64,000 bases of DNA from Welwitschia mirabilis (lineage: Eukaryota; Gnetophyta; Gnetopsida; Welwitschiales): contig JBOZIK010000001.1 in assembly GCA_051453625.1 (NCBI GenBank), positions 11,066,368 to 11,130,367 of the forward strand, written 5' to 3'. Positions 37,380 through 49,132 of the stretch are shown piece after piece. Position numbers and translations under genes: made by a program. The notes beneath the pieces are model-generated. The model had not been told where the DNA came from and did not search any database. It saw nothing but the letters and a program-made list of their open reading frames with translations. The stretch's first letter is position 1. Each line of letters begins with the position of its first letter.

Positions 37380-38997
37380 TTTTACACTAGAGCTTTAAGA
37401 TGTTTATCAAAGGTAGGATTTATGTTCAGTCTATCAAGCCAAGGGGTAATAGGTTTTTTACAAGAAGAATTTTTCTTTTTATTGCTTAAAGGAGAAGGGA
37501 AAAAATAATTTTTTAAAATTTCAATATCCTCTTCTTCTTCATTTTTATTACTTTAAGATTTTAAAGTCTCATTGGTAATAGGTTTTGTCTTATTTCTACT
37601 TCTTGTCATCACCTTACAATCTTTCTTAACTTTGTTTAGGTTTGGTAAAGGTTGAGGGGCAAGTGATCATTCTAGTCTTTAGTTAGCAAGCATGGTTTGT
37701 TATAAAATACTCACAAGATTTTCAATGTTGAAATTTACTCTTTCTTGTGTTTTTCTCAACTTATCAATAGAATTTCTAAGTGGATCAACTTGGTTTTGTA
37801 AGTTGGATGTTAATTATTTTAGTTACTTAATTGGAAATTTATGTTTTCAAATCTCTTTTTAAATGGTTAAAAGTTAGGATGATTTGTTTGAAAATTTTTA
37901 AAGTTGAATTGTCCATTCATCTGAGGTTGAAAATTGTTGTGATTTTGGATTTAACTTTGGTTTTGGTTTTGGTTGAAGTTTGAAGATATTGAATTAAAAG
38001 TACACACTTATTCATAAATTCTTTTTTTGTATGTTGGAAATAAAGGATACTTTTTTGTAACATGATAATTATCTTCACACAAATCCCATGTTGAAGCTAC
38101 AACTATGCTCTTCTCTATTACCATCTTTACATCTAAAATTATCTGAGTATATTTTTCTAAAGTTGAGATGAAATCCTTAATGACATTTATTGGTTTATTT
38201 TCAGTTCTTATTTCTTCTTTTTCCTGCTTAACCTCCTTAAGATCTTTAATGATTTGATTTCTAGTTCAATTTTCTCTAAATAAGGGTTTACGTCAAGTTT
38301 GACTTACTTCTACTAACTCTTCTAAGATTTTTAGGCATTTTCTAAAGTAAGGTTTAACAAATTTCCTCCATATAAAAAATCAACTAGTTACTTTATTTGA
38401 TTATTGAGTTTACTATAAAAGTAGTCTACTAATTCTTCTTGAGAAAGAGAATCTTCAGAGTTTGAATATAAAGCAATGAAAAATATCTCATAGGTAGAGG
38501 CATAATATTCATTAGGTTGTTATTGGAATTTGGTTATTTCTTTTTATATTTTCTAATGGTAGTTTCACTCATGAATCTTTTAAGAAATCTTTTTGAACTT
38601 GGCTCCATGATTTTAAACTTTTATAAGAAATCATGATTAACCGAAGTTTAGCTTCACCTTTTAAAGTAATAGGAAAAATTACCATGTAAGTTCTATCACT
38701 TATTCTTTTTTTACCATTTTCTAAAGTAATCACTAACTATTTGATGTCGGCAATGTGTTGTAAAGGACCTTCATCAAGCTCACCACTAAAAATAGGATAA
38801 GCATTTAGGTTCTTAAGTTCAACATCATTACCAAGAGGTAAATCAAAAAGGGTTTGGATTTCATATTTTTAATTAGAAATCAATTTTCTAAGGGTGACAT
38901 TGGTATTAGGTTTAACAAATGTAGTCATAGGGATTCTAATGATAAGGTGCAGATTAGGTGAAGCAGTTTGCTTTTGCTTTTGTGATAAGCTAGACAT
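37380..38997 (-). pseudogene. gypsy-1 gag
   Basis: Begins at the ATG 38997-38995 (MSSLSQKQKQTASPN), supported by the collinear gypsy-2 copy whose start has become ATA. A capsid-like segment includes 'NLNAYPIFSGELDEGPLQHI' and 'FPITLKGEAKLRL' near 38740-38650. The 'EDNYHVTKKYPLF' region near 38080 marks a single degenerate zinc knuckle. An asparagine- and glutamine-rich segment ('NFNQNQNQS') follows near 37960. Stops replace mostly Gln and Trp codons. Gag would build the virus-like particle. Confidence 0.75.
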
Positions 38998-39660
38998 ATT
39001 TAAAAATTAAAAACTATCATCAAAATAATATCTTAAAAAATTTTCCTTTACAAAATCAAACTCTGAAGAAATGTAGAAATTTCTAGAATTTTTAAAACTT
39101 GCGTACCTTTACTGTGCCTACCTAAGTTAATTTTGAAGTCAATCAAATCTTCTAGGATATTTTCTTATATGAACTGCCATCTCTTTGATATTTTTCTTTC
39201 TTACCAAATTTTACCATACATGATTAGGTTTGATAAATAGTGCATGTTATTCTTGTGGTAATTTGGACAATAGTCTAGACGATAGAAACACAGAAAACAT
39301 AAAGAATAAAAAATTCAGAAAATAGAAATGCAAAACTAATAGACATGAAAAATAAAGACAGTAGACTATCATTCACACAAGTCATATAGATGAAAAAGTG
39401 GACAATAGAAAAAACCTTAAAAAGTTTTCAAAAAAATGAAAAGCTAAAAACTCAAGGAATAGAGGTTATTATTGTTGCATATCATCTAGACAATGAAGCA
39501 AACGATAAAGCTTTTATTTTGAAATGCAAAACTGAAACTATGAAAAGAAACATCTACAATACTATAGCTAAAAATATAGCACTACTATAGGCAAACATTC
39601 AAACTGAGATTCAAATACTCACTTGAGCAATGACAACTCTCAAACTTAAAGCAGCCTTTT
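38998..39660 (-). other. gypsy-1 untranslated leader
   Basis: Region between PBS and gag start. It holds three copies of the TCGTCC/GGACGA module (about 39249-39290, 39366-39404 and 39476-39510). The frame 39390-39590 on the opposite strand is a chance frame. Confidence 0.75.
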
Positions 39661-39677
39661 CCAATAATGGCACCAAA
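39661..39677 (-). other. gypsy-1 primer binding site
   Basis: On the minus strand TTTGGTGCCATTATTGG directly follows the 5' LTR end. It corresponds to the plant Athila-type site TGGCGCCGTTGCCGGGG with transitions, and to the better kept copy of gypsy-2. Confidence 0.85.
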
Positions 39678-39678
39678 C

Positions 39679-40785
39679 TGTTTTGGTGCATATTTATGTA
39701 AACAATTACACTCAAGAAGACCCTATCATTTATAAACAAAATAGATATCTTGCATAATACAGCACACTAATATAGATGGAAGTAGACCCAAATGTTGTAA
39801 TCCATCAAATGCCCAGGTTAGAAGAAAGAGAATTGATTGTAGCAAGAAACACTTACATATTCTAGTAATAGAAATATATTGCATTGCAAAAAAGTACAAT
39901 GCAACACATTTAGGCAAAGTTAATCTATAAAGAAAAAGGAATAATTCATCTAAACTAACAATGCTCAACCTTCAAAAAGATTGTCCTCATAACCTATACC
40001 ACTAAAAAAAATATCACTGAATTAGAAGCAAAATAAACTATGAAAAAAAAAAGTAACAATAAGCATAGGAAGTGAAAAAGAGTTATTTGTATTAAAGTTG
40101 AATGACATCCATGTTACAAAGTAGTTGCCCCTTAGTGGAGAAAGCACATTCCAACACTAAGGAAGATCTTTCTCTGCAACTACCAAGAATGGACCTTTAG
40201 CCCTTGATCTCTTATCATGATAATTTCTAGTATAAGTAAAGACAAGATGGAGTTGAGAGCAGAATTGATACTTATTAATAACAAACACACTAATAATAAA
40301 ATAGATAAATAGGCATGAACACAACCCTAACTATAGCACAAAAGACATACAGAAAAATGGCACAAGTTAGGTGAATGTTTAGTAAAGCATTATAATAGAT
40401 GTTGTCCTACTTATCATCTAGATGATATAAGGGACAATGCCACCTCATAAACAATCTATGTTATCTATCAGATTGATCATAGTCAGCATCTTCATTGGCT
40501 TCAATTATTCTATCAATCGTATTATCATCTAGATGTTGAAATGAATGATAGGATTTTACAACTATTCATCTAATGCATTAGCCTTAGTGTTTGCAGAAAG
40601 TTTATCTCAAAAGTAAGAAGTATTAGAAAGTACTCTCAATGTTCCAAAATGTTATGGAGATTGTATGTTTTTGTATCTTTTATCTTAGCTCTTCATTATA
40701 GTGGAAATCTAGCATAAACCTATCTAATATCCTATAAAACTACTCAAAATACCCTATCAAATGTATGTAATTTGGCAGCACAATA
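39679..40785 (-). repeat. gypsy-1 5' LTR
   Basis: 1107 bp, complete. In plus orientation it starts TGTTTTGGTGCATATTTATG and ends GGCAGCACAATA. It aligns along its length with the gypsy-2 LTRs and with the two outer parts of the gypsy-1 3' LTR. It holds two copies of the TCGTCC/GGACGA module (about 40405-40440 and 40530-40560). Confidence 0.9.
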
Positions 40786-41210
40786 AGCCTTGATAGCTTT
40801 AAATAATAACCAGACTAAATGAAGTATCAGTTAATCATTTCTACCCCTAATTCCCATGAGGACAAAAGTGCCTTGCAGCTGATATGGCTACTAGAAAACT
40901 TAAGGACATCTCTCGGGGAGAAATGTGAGGCCTTCCATTGTCCTCTACTATTGAGAGGGATTCTTTCCCTTATTGTGGAAATATCCAAGAAAGGGAAAAT
41001 GGATTCCTCTATAATTTTTATTAAGATTCATTTAAAAGTAATTCTTTGCCCTCTTCATCTTCTGAAGAATGGGGCGATATCGGCCTCAAACTCTCCTTTT
41101 AGTTTGTGTAAAAGTGCTTCCTAGCCTAGGGCTTACACCTTTTCCTAGAGGGTAGGATACCTTTCGAACAAGCTTGGATTTAACTGCTCAACTATTGAAG
41201 TAACTCCCAT
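40786..41210 (-). pseudogene. unrecognised decayed ORF, 5' half
   Basis: Starts at the ATG 41210-41208, with an in-frame TAA upstream, and begins MGVTSIVEQLNPSLFERYP. After removal of gypsy-1 and one copy of its target duplication the frame runs on without a shift into 21056-20423, giving exactly 353 codons including the stop. Base composition is clearly less AT-rich than the surrounding LTR elements. Visible pieces are 'EALLHKLKGEFEADIAPFF', 'FPFLDISTIRERIPLNS' and 'SGYYLKLSRLYLLSSRP' across the junction. No family is recognised and no catalytic motif is evident. The copia element is inserted 26 bp upstream of the ATG. Confidence 0.5.
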
Positions 41211-41231
41211 GATAGCCTTGATTTAAAAGTG

Positions 41232-41236
41232 ATACT
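41232..41236. repeat. copia left target-site duplication
   Basis: ATACT, paired with ATACG at 46305-46309 (4 of 5). Confidence 0.8.
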
Positions 41237-41690
41237 TGTTATATAAATACACAATAGCAAAGCTAGTAAATAGTGTAGGAAAAAAATATGAAGACACAAG
41301 GATTTACATAGAAAATTCCAATGAGGAAAAAAATCATAGAAACTAATGTAGAACTCTATTATCTTCTTAAAGAATACAAGCTAAGAACAGGCTTTAAGCC
41401 AATAACAGGCTTCAAGCAAGGATTTCTCACAAACTCTGTTGACTCTCTATCTTACAAATAAACAATCCCTACACTATCATTAAATAAGTCAAGGGTTACA
41501 ATCAATTACAGTTATAAGCCAAAACCCTAAAGAGGGTATCATCCATCTCTTAACATATGTCCCATCTCTACGTAAGGCCCCTACATATGGTTTAAAATAG
41601 AAATATATTATTACATATTAAATTGGAGTCAATGTAAAACATAACATTAAGGACATTACGAAATAATAAATTGGACTTCACATATCAACA
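41237..41690 (-). repeat. copia 3' LTR
   Basis: 454 bp. In plus orientation it runs from TGTTATATAAATACACAATA to CTTCACATATCAACA. On the minus strand it therefore begins TGTTGATATGTGAAG and ends ATAACA, as expected for TG...CA LTRs. Confidence 0.92.
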
Positions 41691-41701
41691 TTCTCCCACT
41701 T
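41691..41701 (-). other. copia polypurine tract
   Basis: AAGTGGGAGAA on the minus strand, directly before the 3' LTR. This is the common plant copia tract. Confidence 0.9.
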
Positions 41702-42114
41702 GAAGATAAATTTAGCACATCTTTAAGTGTAGCTCCAGAGATGCACTAGTTTCTAAGCTTGCTTAGATTATGTATCCAAGTGTATGCCATGACAACATAA
41801 CTAATGTTTATCTCCTATAATAGCCTTGGTCAAAAAATCTAGATGATTCGCCTGTGTTGGATTTTATGAGCATCTAACTTCTTCTCCTCCAATGCTTCCC
41901 TACTGAAGTGATACCTCATGTCAATGTGCTTCATCCAAGCATGGTAGGTATCATTCTTTGCTAAATAAATGGCACTCTTACTATTATAATAAATCACATA
42001 TTACTACTATTTCAACTTAAACTAGTCAAGTAAACATCTTAGCTAGATCATTTCTTTAGTTGCCTCTGTCATAGCTATGTACTCTACTTTCATGGTTGAC
42101 AAAGCTACATCTCT

Positions 42115-42435
42115 TTATAAATGATACATCCAACAAACAGGATCATCTCCCATTAAGAAAACATAACCAGTAGTGGACTTTCTTATAGTTTTACACCAGG
42201 CATAATTAGCATACACATAACTAGTAGCATCTAATCTAGTATGACCAAAACTTAGGCAAAAATTCTGTGTACCTTTCAAATAGCGTAAGATCCATTTTAT
42301 AGCTCCCCAATGCTTTGGGTTAGGGTTACTTATGAAATAAGAGACAACTCCCACTGCATATAAAATATTTGATATTATATAGACCATAGCATATATCAAG
42401 CTTCCAATAGCTGAAACATAAGGAACTATTTCCAT
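42115..42435 (-). pseudogene. copia RNase H, intact segment
   Basis: A 106-codon open frame, 'PYVSAIGSLIYAMV', 'GAIKWILRYLKGTQNFCLSF' and 'YANYAWCKTIRKSTTGYVF', typical of copia RT end and RNase H. The frame ends with a stop, after which 'ALSTMKVEYIAMTEATKE' continues the RNase H (family: LSTxEAEY). The frame is open, but the protein is not complete. RNase H removes the RNA strand during reverse transcription. Confidence 0.88.
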
Positions 42436-42439
42436 TCTT

Positions 42440-43470
42440 TTCTATTCTTCTTTTGTTTTTGGATAATTCTTCAATTGAAAGTGACTTGTTAATGGTGTTC
42501 TAACTATCCCTAAAAATTTTCATTCTAAGATTCTATTTTGTAGGGCTCAAATCCTTAATTATAAAGTGTTTTTCCATCTCCTTTTTCAGTCTCTTAATTT
42601 CTTGTATGTCATTTTCAGCAATAAGCATATCATCAACATACAACAGTAAAATAATAATCTTACTAGAAGCCTATGCTAGAGATAATTAGAGTGATCTACA
42701 TCACTTCTCCTGTATATTTGTTCCTACATGAAGTTATCAAATTTCTTATACCTTTTCCTCAGTGCCTATTTCAAATCATACAAACTTTTGTTCAACCTAC
42801 AGACCAAGTTCTTCTTCTTAGTTTCAAAACCTTTAGGCAATTTCATATAAATATCTTCTTCAAAATTACCATGTAGAAACATAGTCTTAATATCCAACTA
42901 CTCTAAGTCCAAATTCAAGATAGTAACAATAAACAAAATAATATGAATAGAAGAATCCTTTACTAGTGGAGAAAAAATTTTAATGAAATCAATACTTGGT
43001 TTGTGCCCAAAATGTTTTACAACTAATCTTGTCATGTAATGTTCTTTTTCATTTGTCTCTTTCTTTATCTTAAAGATTCATCTATTGGACAAGGTACATT
43101 TCCCATCTAGTAATAGAACCACATCTTATGTATCATTATGTCTTAAAGAATTCAACTCTTCTTTCATTATATCATTCCACTTCTTTGAGTTAAATGAAGA
43201 AACAGCTTCTTGATATGTCTCATGTTCTCCTTTATCTATGTACAAAATATAATGCAATGATGGAAAATATCTAATAGGTTCTCTATTAGGATGAGTAAAC
43301 CTTCTTATCCAATGTGCAGGAGCATGAGGCTCTCCTTCATCTTCACCTTCTGAAAGATCAGGTTGTGGTAGTTTAGATGGATTATTTTCATCTCCACCAT
43401 CCTTATCATCAAAAGGATTACTGCCTTTACCATCTTTATCATGATGTAGAATTTTAAAATTCTTTTGCAA
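42440..43470 (-). pseudogene. copia reverse transcriptase
   Basis: The 114-codon frame 43470-43126 is the integrase-RT linker (acidic, then 'YQEAVSSFNSKKWNDIMKEE', the start of the copia RT domain). Downstream are 'LDIKTMFLHGNFEEDIYMK' near 42880-42830, 'LVCRLNKSLYDLK' near 42805-42770 and an intact 'LLYVDDMLIA' near 42648-42618. The catalytic Asp pair is preserved. Frameshifts and stops between these pieces inactivate the enzyme. Confidence 0.9.
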
Positions 43471-43479
43471 AGAATTAGA

Positions 43480-44450
43480 GTTAGGAACTCCCTCTTTTTA
43501 GTTCTCTTCTAGTAACTTGTAAAATATTTATTATTCAAAAAAGACCACATCATGTGATCTAATCACCTTCTTATCCACTAGATTCCATAATCCTAACTAA
43601 GATTATCACATTCATAACCTAGAAAAATGCACCTCCATGCATGTCCATTTAGTTTTCCTGTGTTCTACTAATGTGCATATGCTTCATAGCCAAACACCTT
43701 TTAGTGAGAAAAAGATAGCTATATCCCACTCCACATGGGCTCTGGTATTCCTCCTTGAAGTGCTGAATGTGATGACTTATTTATAAGATATGTAGTTATA
43801 TTGTCTTCTTTAGCCTAAAGATGTTTTAAAACTTCAGATTACTATAATAATGAATATAATCTTTCTAAAATAGTTCTATAATATCTTTTAGCCACTTCAT
43901 TATTTTAAGAGATATATATAAGTATGTTTGTATGAACAATTCCATTTTCTCTGTAAAACATCTTTATGAGAGGTGTATTCGCCTCCATTATCTATCACTA
44001 AGTATTTGATTTTATAACTTAATTTATTTTCCACTATAGCTTTAAATTGTTTGAAGATATCAAAGACTCTATCTTTTGAGATAATTAGAAATAACCAAGT
44101 TTTTTGATTAAAGTTGTCAATAAAAGTAACAAAATACGATGCTCCATGAAAAGACTTCACTATCATAGGCCCAAAAACATTGGAATAAACTAAATCTAAC
44201 TTTTTGGTGCTTTTATTTTTAGAAATGGATTTCTTAAATTTTACACATTTTGCTTTTATGATAGCATAATCCTTATAGAAATGTAAAAAAACAAAGTTAA
44301 ACTGCTAGAATCAAGTTTTTAGAACTCAGAATCTTTATGTCAGTTTCACTGAGATGTCCAAGTCTATTATGCCATAGAGATACGTCCTTATTGCTAGCAA
44401 TAACTACACTGTGCTATAACTCATCAATGTGTACAAAATTCCTTATTTCT
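43480..44450 (-). pseudogene. copia integrase
   Basis: The 88-codon frame 44166-43900 contains 'YFVTFIDNFNQKTWLFLI' and 'YLVIDNGGEYTS', the first two catalytic Asp positions of the DD35E core. The usual TDNGGEY has become IDNGGEY. Upstream remnants near 44350-44250 hold the HHCC region with 'WHNRLGHLSE'-like sequence. Downstream the core continues in broken frames towards 43500. Confidence 0.85.
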
Positions 44451-44651
44451 ATCCTTGTGCTAACATCATGGCACTTTTATTACCTTCTAGCCACCTACGC
44501 CAAATAAGATTAAACAACTAGCAGCATCTAATTGACTTACTAAGATTAAGTTTTTAGTAAGTTAAGGCATATATCTAACATCCTAGAGAAACAATTGTCT
44601 GCCATCGCTTCCTTTCAGCATTACAGACCCAATTCTTTTGATCTTACAATG

Positions 44652-45780
44652 TTAATTATTCCCCAGATACACATACTTCTCTAAAACTTTGTTATATGAA
44701 GAAAACATTGAAACATCTAGGCAGACATGAAAAGAAGCATCAAAATCCAAAATCCAAACATTAGGGTAAGAGTATTGAGAAACGTTTATCTCCTGTACAT
44801 CTACAATTAACACAACATCAGCATCTCCTTTAACATTCAACCCTTTTCCTCCTTTCTGGTTCCATTGATTACCTTCTTCTTTTTGTTTACACTTATTTTT
44901 CAAGCTGTAGTAGTCCTTTTGTAGATGACCTTTGTTCTTATAGTACCAACATTCAATGCTTCTATTGATAGATTTTTCTTTACTCTTACTTTGCTAACAT
45001 CCTTCTTCTCTGGTCTGAGAACGTCCTCTATAAACAACAAGGGATTCTCCAACAAACTCAATAGCCTTAGTCTTGTACAAATCTAGAAGCTTTAAGATTA
45101 TAGTATTTAGGCATGACATAGTATCTGAGGTAGTCATCAGGATCTATGAATAGTCTTCTAAGAATCAAGCAAGGAACTGAGAATTACTATTACCCTTAAG
45201 TTTTCTTCAAACATCACCCTTAGGTCATCTAACTATGTGAAGAGGCCATTCATCTCATCTGAGTATGCTTACAATGATGCACCTTTTTTCATCTTCATCT
45301 TGAATACCTTGTTAATAGCATAAAATTAATTCATGATAAAAGGTTGTTCATACCTCTACATCAAAATTTATCATAGTTTAGTTGTTGTAAAAATATTGCT
45401 ATGAGATTGAAGAATCCTATTGCTAAGGCATGGTCATAACAATGAAAGCACCCTTTTGTCAAGTTTCTTTCACTCTTTCTTAGGGTACTTTTTTAGCCAT
45501 TCTATATCAAAAAGTCTAGATGCTACATTCTCATCTACTTTTGTCTTTAGAACAATGTTACATTACTTATAGTAAAGGATGTCTTCCATCAGAATCTTCC
45601 ATATGTGTCAGTTCTTAACTCCGATTAGTTAGTCACTTATTTTCAAATGTCCCATCATTATTTAACTATATGACCATATGGAAGGATGTCAAATACATTG
45701 TATGAATGTTCAAAAATTTTAAGCATGCGCTTTGTGCATGAAAGCTTACTCCATTATGCTCCACAACCTCCACTCCACTC
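44652..45780 (-). pseudogene. copia gag, zinc knuckle and protease
   Basis: Gag remnants lie at about 45780-45000. The knuckle near 44960-44915 reads 'ECWYYKNKGHLQKDYY', a CCHC motif in which the second and last Cys are now Tyr, both explained by G-to-A changes. The 83-codon frame 44903-44652 then leads to 'WILDFDASFHVC', the copia protease active site (normally WxLDSGASxH) with the Gly changed to Asp. Gag-PR would form particles and cut the polyprotein. Confidence 0.85.
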
Positions 45781-45835
45781 ACAGGGTTTAGGGATACAAA
45801 TCTTATCACCAAAGCCTGTAAGCTCCAAATCTAAT

Positions 45836-45847
45836 GCTCTAAAACCA
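45836..45847 (-). other. copia primer binding site
   Basis: TGGTTTTAGAGC on the minus strand, two bases after the 5' LTR end. It matches the initiator-methionine tRNA site TGGTATCAGAGC in 10 of 12 positions. Confidence 0.9.
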
Positions 45848-45849
45848 AG

Positions 45850-46304
45850 TGTTATGTAAATACATAATAGTAAAGCTAGTACATAATGTAGAAAGAAAAC
45901 ATGAAGACACAAGGATTTACATGGAAAACCTCAATAAGGGGAAAAGCCATGGAAATCAATGCAAAGATCTATTATCTTCTTAAAGAGTATAAGCCAAGAA
46001 TAGGCTTTAAGCCAATAACAGGATTTAGGAAAGAATGCCTCATAAAACTCTATCAACTCTCTATCTTATAAATAAAAAACCCTCATACCACCATTAAATA
46101 GGTCAAGAATTACAACCAATTAGGATTACAAGCTAAAACCCTAGAGAGGGTATCATCCCTCTTTTGACACATGTCCCATATCTACCTAACACACCCAAGG
46201 ATGGTTTAAAATAGAATCCTCCTTTTACATATTAAAATGGATCTAATGTAAAACATAAAATTAGGGACATTATAAAATAATAAAATTGTCTTCACATATT
46301 AACA
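45850..46304 (-). repeat. copia 5' LTR
   Basis: 455 bp, TGTTATGTAAATACATAATA to CTTCACATATTAACA in plus orientation. It aligns end to end with 41237-41690. Confidence 0.92.
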
Positions 46305-46309
46305 ATACG
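46305..46309. repeat. copia right target-site duplication
   Basis: ATACG, paired with ATACT at 41232-41236. Confidence 0.8.
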
Positions 46310-49132
46310 ATCTAAGTGTTTATAGGAAATGGAAGGAGGGTTTTGTTAAATATCACTTCATTATGAGTATGCCATATCTATCATAGCATCAGTTATATTC
46401 CATTCTTTAAGAATGTCTCAGATGAATTTCTAGATTTGTAATAACTAGTCATTAATTTCATTAAGTTAGAGCTCCATTTACATCAATGAAGTAAGTGTTG
46501 TACATCTTCTTGACTTGATTGGTAGATTAGATAGTTGAAAGCAACCTAGATGCCACATTTAAGCAATTGGTTGCTTATCAGAATCTGATTATGGTCTTCA
46601 ACTCATAGAAAATCTTAATTTTATCCAGAATTTACTCCCTCCAAAAAATTTTTTAGGCCTTATTTTTTCCTTGTTTCTTAATAAGTTCATTTTGGTTGTG
46701 TCATCATTACGGGTGTTTAGCTCCATTAGGTTTCTTCTAATATTGCAAAGATATTTTTTAAGGTAGGACTTCCATTCTTCTTTGTTCCTTATAGGATACT
46801 TATAGCTGATCAGATTGCTCAAAGATTGACCACCCTTAAGAAGTCTTTTAAGGATTATATGTGCTCTGGTTAGTAAACAATCCTCTGGCTTGAGAATTTG
46901 CCAAACTCTTGCCTCTCTAAGGTGAGCAATGAGCTTTTATTTCCAAAGGTGAATGTGTCTTCTGTTTTGATCTCCCGACCAAATGAAGTCCTTTAAAATT
47001 TTTTTGCTTATTTTGATGATAAATTTTAAAGGGGTAATTACAAAGGCAATGTACCTAAGTAAAGATATCATGTAGATATTTGTAAGAATAATCTCAGCTT
47101 TGAAGGAAAGAAATTTATTCTCACAGGCATTGCATTTTATTTAAATTGATTCTAGGATTAAATTCTAGGTCAAAAACTTATACCAATTTTTAAGAGGGAT
47201 TTCAAGGTAGATGTCTTGAAGGTCTCCCATTTTAGCATTTAAAATTCTAATGATATCATTCCTTCTAATAATGCTTTTACCCATAATGTGGATTTTAGAC
47301 TTATTTTAGTTAGTTCAAAGTCCCTTAGCATCTGCAAAGAGATTCATGGAGTTCTTTATATCTCTAGCTTGCTCGCAAGAGACTTGAGTCATAATAATTG
47401 TGTTGTTAGTGAAGTTGTTATGAATGAACATTTGGATTTCTATTTTAATACCTGTGGCTTTTATTACTTCTAAAAAATGCCTAAATATTCATAATAAATA
47501 AAAAGAGGTATGAGATTAATGGATGCCTTTACCTTAATCCTTAACCTATTAAAAAATATTTAGATCTAAGACTATTAACTTCTACTCTAAACTCAGTAGA
47601 AGCTTATATGTCTAGCCATAAGTTGGTGGTGTCTAGATTAAAACTGATTTTTCTAAGACTAAACTCAAAGGCTTGTTAGCTAATATACTCATAAACCTTT
47701 GCTATTTCTAACTTAGTAATGAGTAAAGGAAACTTATACTTTCTGATAAAATGAATATTTCATGAATTAGGAATATTTAATTCTTAATGTACCTAGATTG
47801 AATGAATTTAGCTTGGTTCCTAAAGATCACTTTGAAAAGTAATGGAGTAATACCACCTACCATTATTTTTTAAAAGATCTTGTATAGAATGTTACAAATG
47901 CCTAGTGGTCTGTAGTCTTCTAGTTTACTGATATCCTGCTTTTGGGAACAAGGACAATCCTAGTTCTATTCATTTCCCCCAAAATGCATTTATTATTAAG
48001 GATATATTGCATTACATTATGAAGGTTGTCTCCCATAATAGGGAAGTAGGTCTTAAAAAGTTCTATTGGCCAGCCGTCTGGCCGTAGAGCTCTCTTGTAC
48101 TTCATGGATCTCAAAGTTATCTGAACTTCTTCTCTGACTAGTGGCTTAATTAGATGAGCATTGTCCTCATTAGAAATTCTCTTATCTTCTAAAATAAAGT
48201 TAAGGGTGATACCTTTCCAATTACTTGCTCCCTAACAGTAAGCTTCCTTATTTTGTTATCTGCCCTATGCTGGTTATCTTGCTAAAAGAAAAATTTTGTG
48301 TGTCTATCTTCTTCTTTGAGCCACTTAATCTTAGATCTTTTCCTCCAATAATGCTTCTCATCTACATTTATTTTTTAAAGTTATATAAGGCATTTATAGA
48401 TAGACCTAGTTTCTTTCACTTTTTTACTTAATTTGAATTTTTTGTAATACTTCCTCTATCTCCTTTTTTTATTTGAAATATTTTCTTGTTCTTCCTTCTC
48501 CAATCCCTAATGTAAGGCTTAAGGGTGTTTAAGCCTCTATAAAGGAAATCAAAAGGGAGAATACCATTAGATTAATTTTATATCTTCTTAACTATTATTC
48601 AAATCTCTTCCTTCATTATCCAATATCCCTCCATCTGAAAGAAGGCTCTGGGGGATGTAATCATTTCTATTCTAAATCTAATTAGTTAGTATTTGGAGGT
48701 CATTTTGTTTAGACCTCATACTTCAATTAGTAGCTTAGCTATGTCCTTTCTAGCCAAGATTCTATCTATTCTGGACATCACCTAGTTATCTCTCATTCTC
48801 CTATTGGACTATGTATATTTGCATCCTATAAGTGGTATGTCTGAGAGTACATTTTACACCATAAAATCTCTAAGGATTATTACTCCTCTGCTGTTTCATT
48901 TTTTACCCCCTATTTTCTCCTATCATGGAAGTCATTGAGTAATATTCTCCACAACTAACCATTTGGCCTTATCCACTACTAAACTCTAAAGGTCCTTTAG
49001 CATAGAGGCTTTGTCTAAATTATTCTAAGAACTATAAACATTTGTGATAGTTTATCCTTCTTTCTTCAAGTAGATTGTTAGATGATTTTTGCTACTATTA
49101 ACTAGCTCTACCTCATTTTTCATGAGGATCAT
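46310..49132 (-). pseudogene. LINE-B ORF2: endonuclease end, reverse transcriptase, zf-RVT
   Basis: Order on the minus strand is as follows. The endonuclease continues with 'TITNVYSS', 'KWLVVEN' in place of GDFN, and 'RIDRILAR' near 48770. RT starts with the open frame 48114-47920, 'ALRPDGWPIELFK' (xPGPDG motif). The 'GLR-stop-RHPLISYLFLF' segment near 47530-47490 stands for RGxRQGDPLSP. 'TNNTIIM' near 47400 replaces FADDT, so both catalytic Asp are lost. 'DFIWSGDQNRRHIHLW' and 'REARVWQILKPEDCLLTR' follow near 46990-46870, the usual post-RT block. The frame 46822-46598 precedes a zf-RVT remnant at about 46560-46390 ('EDVQHLL', 'WHTHNEVIF'). The copia element sits directly behind. Confidence 0.82.
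49128..49132. repeat. gypsy-2 left target-site duplication
   Basis: ATCAT, paired with GTCAT at 59465-59469. Removing gypsy-2 and one copy restores the LINE-B endonuclease frame (GGIM followed by ILMKNEVELV). Confidence 0.85.

Larger units (their letters stand above)
21062..40785 (-). mobile_element. gypsy-1, full-length Ty3/gypsy (Athila-like) with nested element B
   Basis: Minus-strand element with its 5' LTR at 39679-40785 and its 3' LTR at 21062-29489, the latter split by element B. The PBS, gag, protease, RT, RNase H and integrase follow in Ty3/gypsy order. Then comes a long region (about 4 kb) between integrase and 3' LTR, as in Athila-type elements with an env-like ORF. The flanking duplication is AGCCC (21057-21061) versus AGCCT (40786-40790). 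Without element B the length is about 12.3 kb including a 600-N gap. All domains are broken. It is collinear with gypsy-2 and clearly of the same family. Confidence 0.9.
41237..46304 (-). mobile_element. complete Ty1/copia retrotransposon
   Basis: Minus-strand element of 5.07 kb with two LTRs of 454 and 455 bp, a PBS, a PPT and domains in copia order: gag with zinc knuckle, protease, integrase, RT, RNase H. It is bounded by ATACT/ATACG and lies in LINE-B between the zf-RVT end and the 353-codon frame. Its LTRs differ at many positions, so it is old. Its RT YVDD box and a 106-codon RNase H frame are still intact, so it is less decayed than gypsy-1. Confidence 0.93.

Noticed and set aside
40819-41124. 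101-codon plus-strand frame with ordinary-looking composition
   Set aside because: The minus strand of the same region belongs to the 353-codon frame that continues across gypsy-1, so the plus frame is more likely its shadow.
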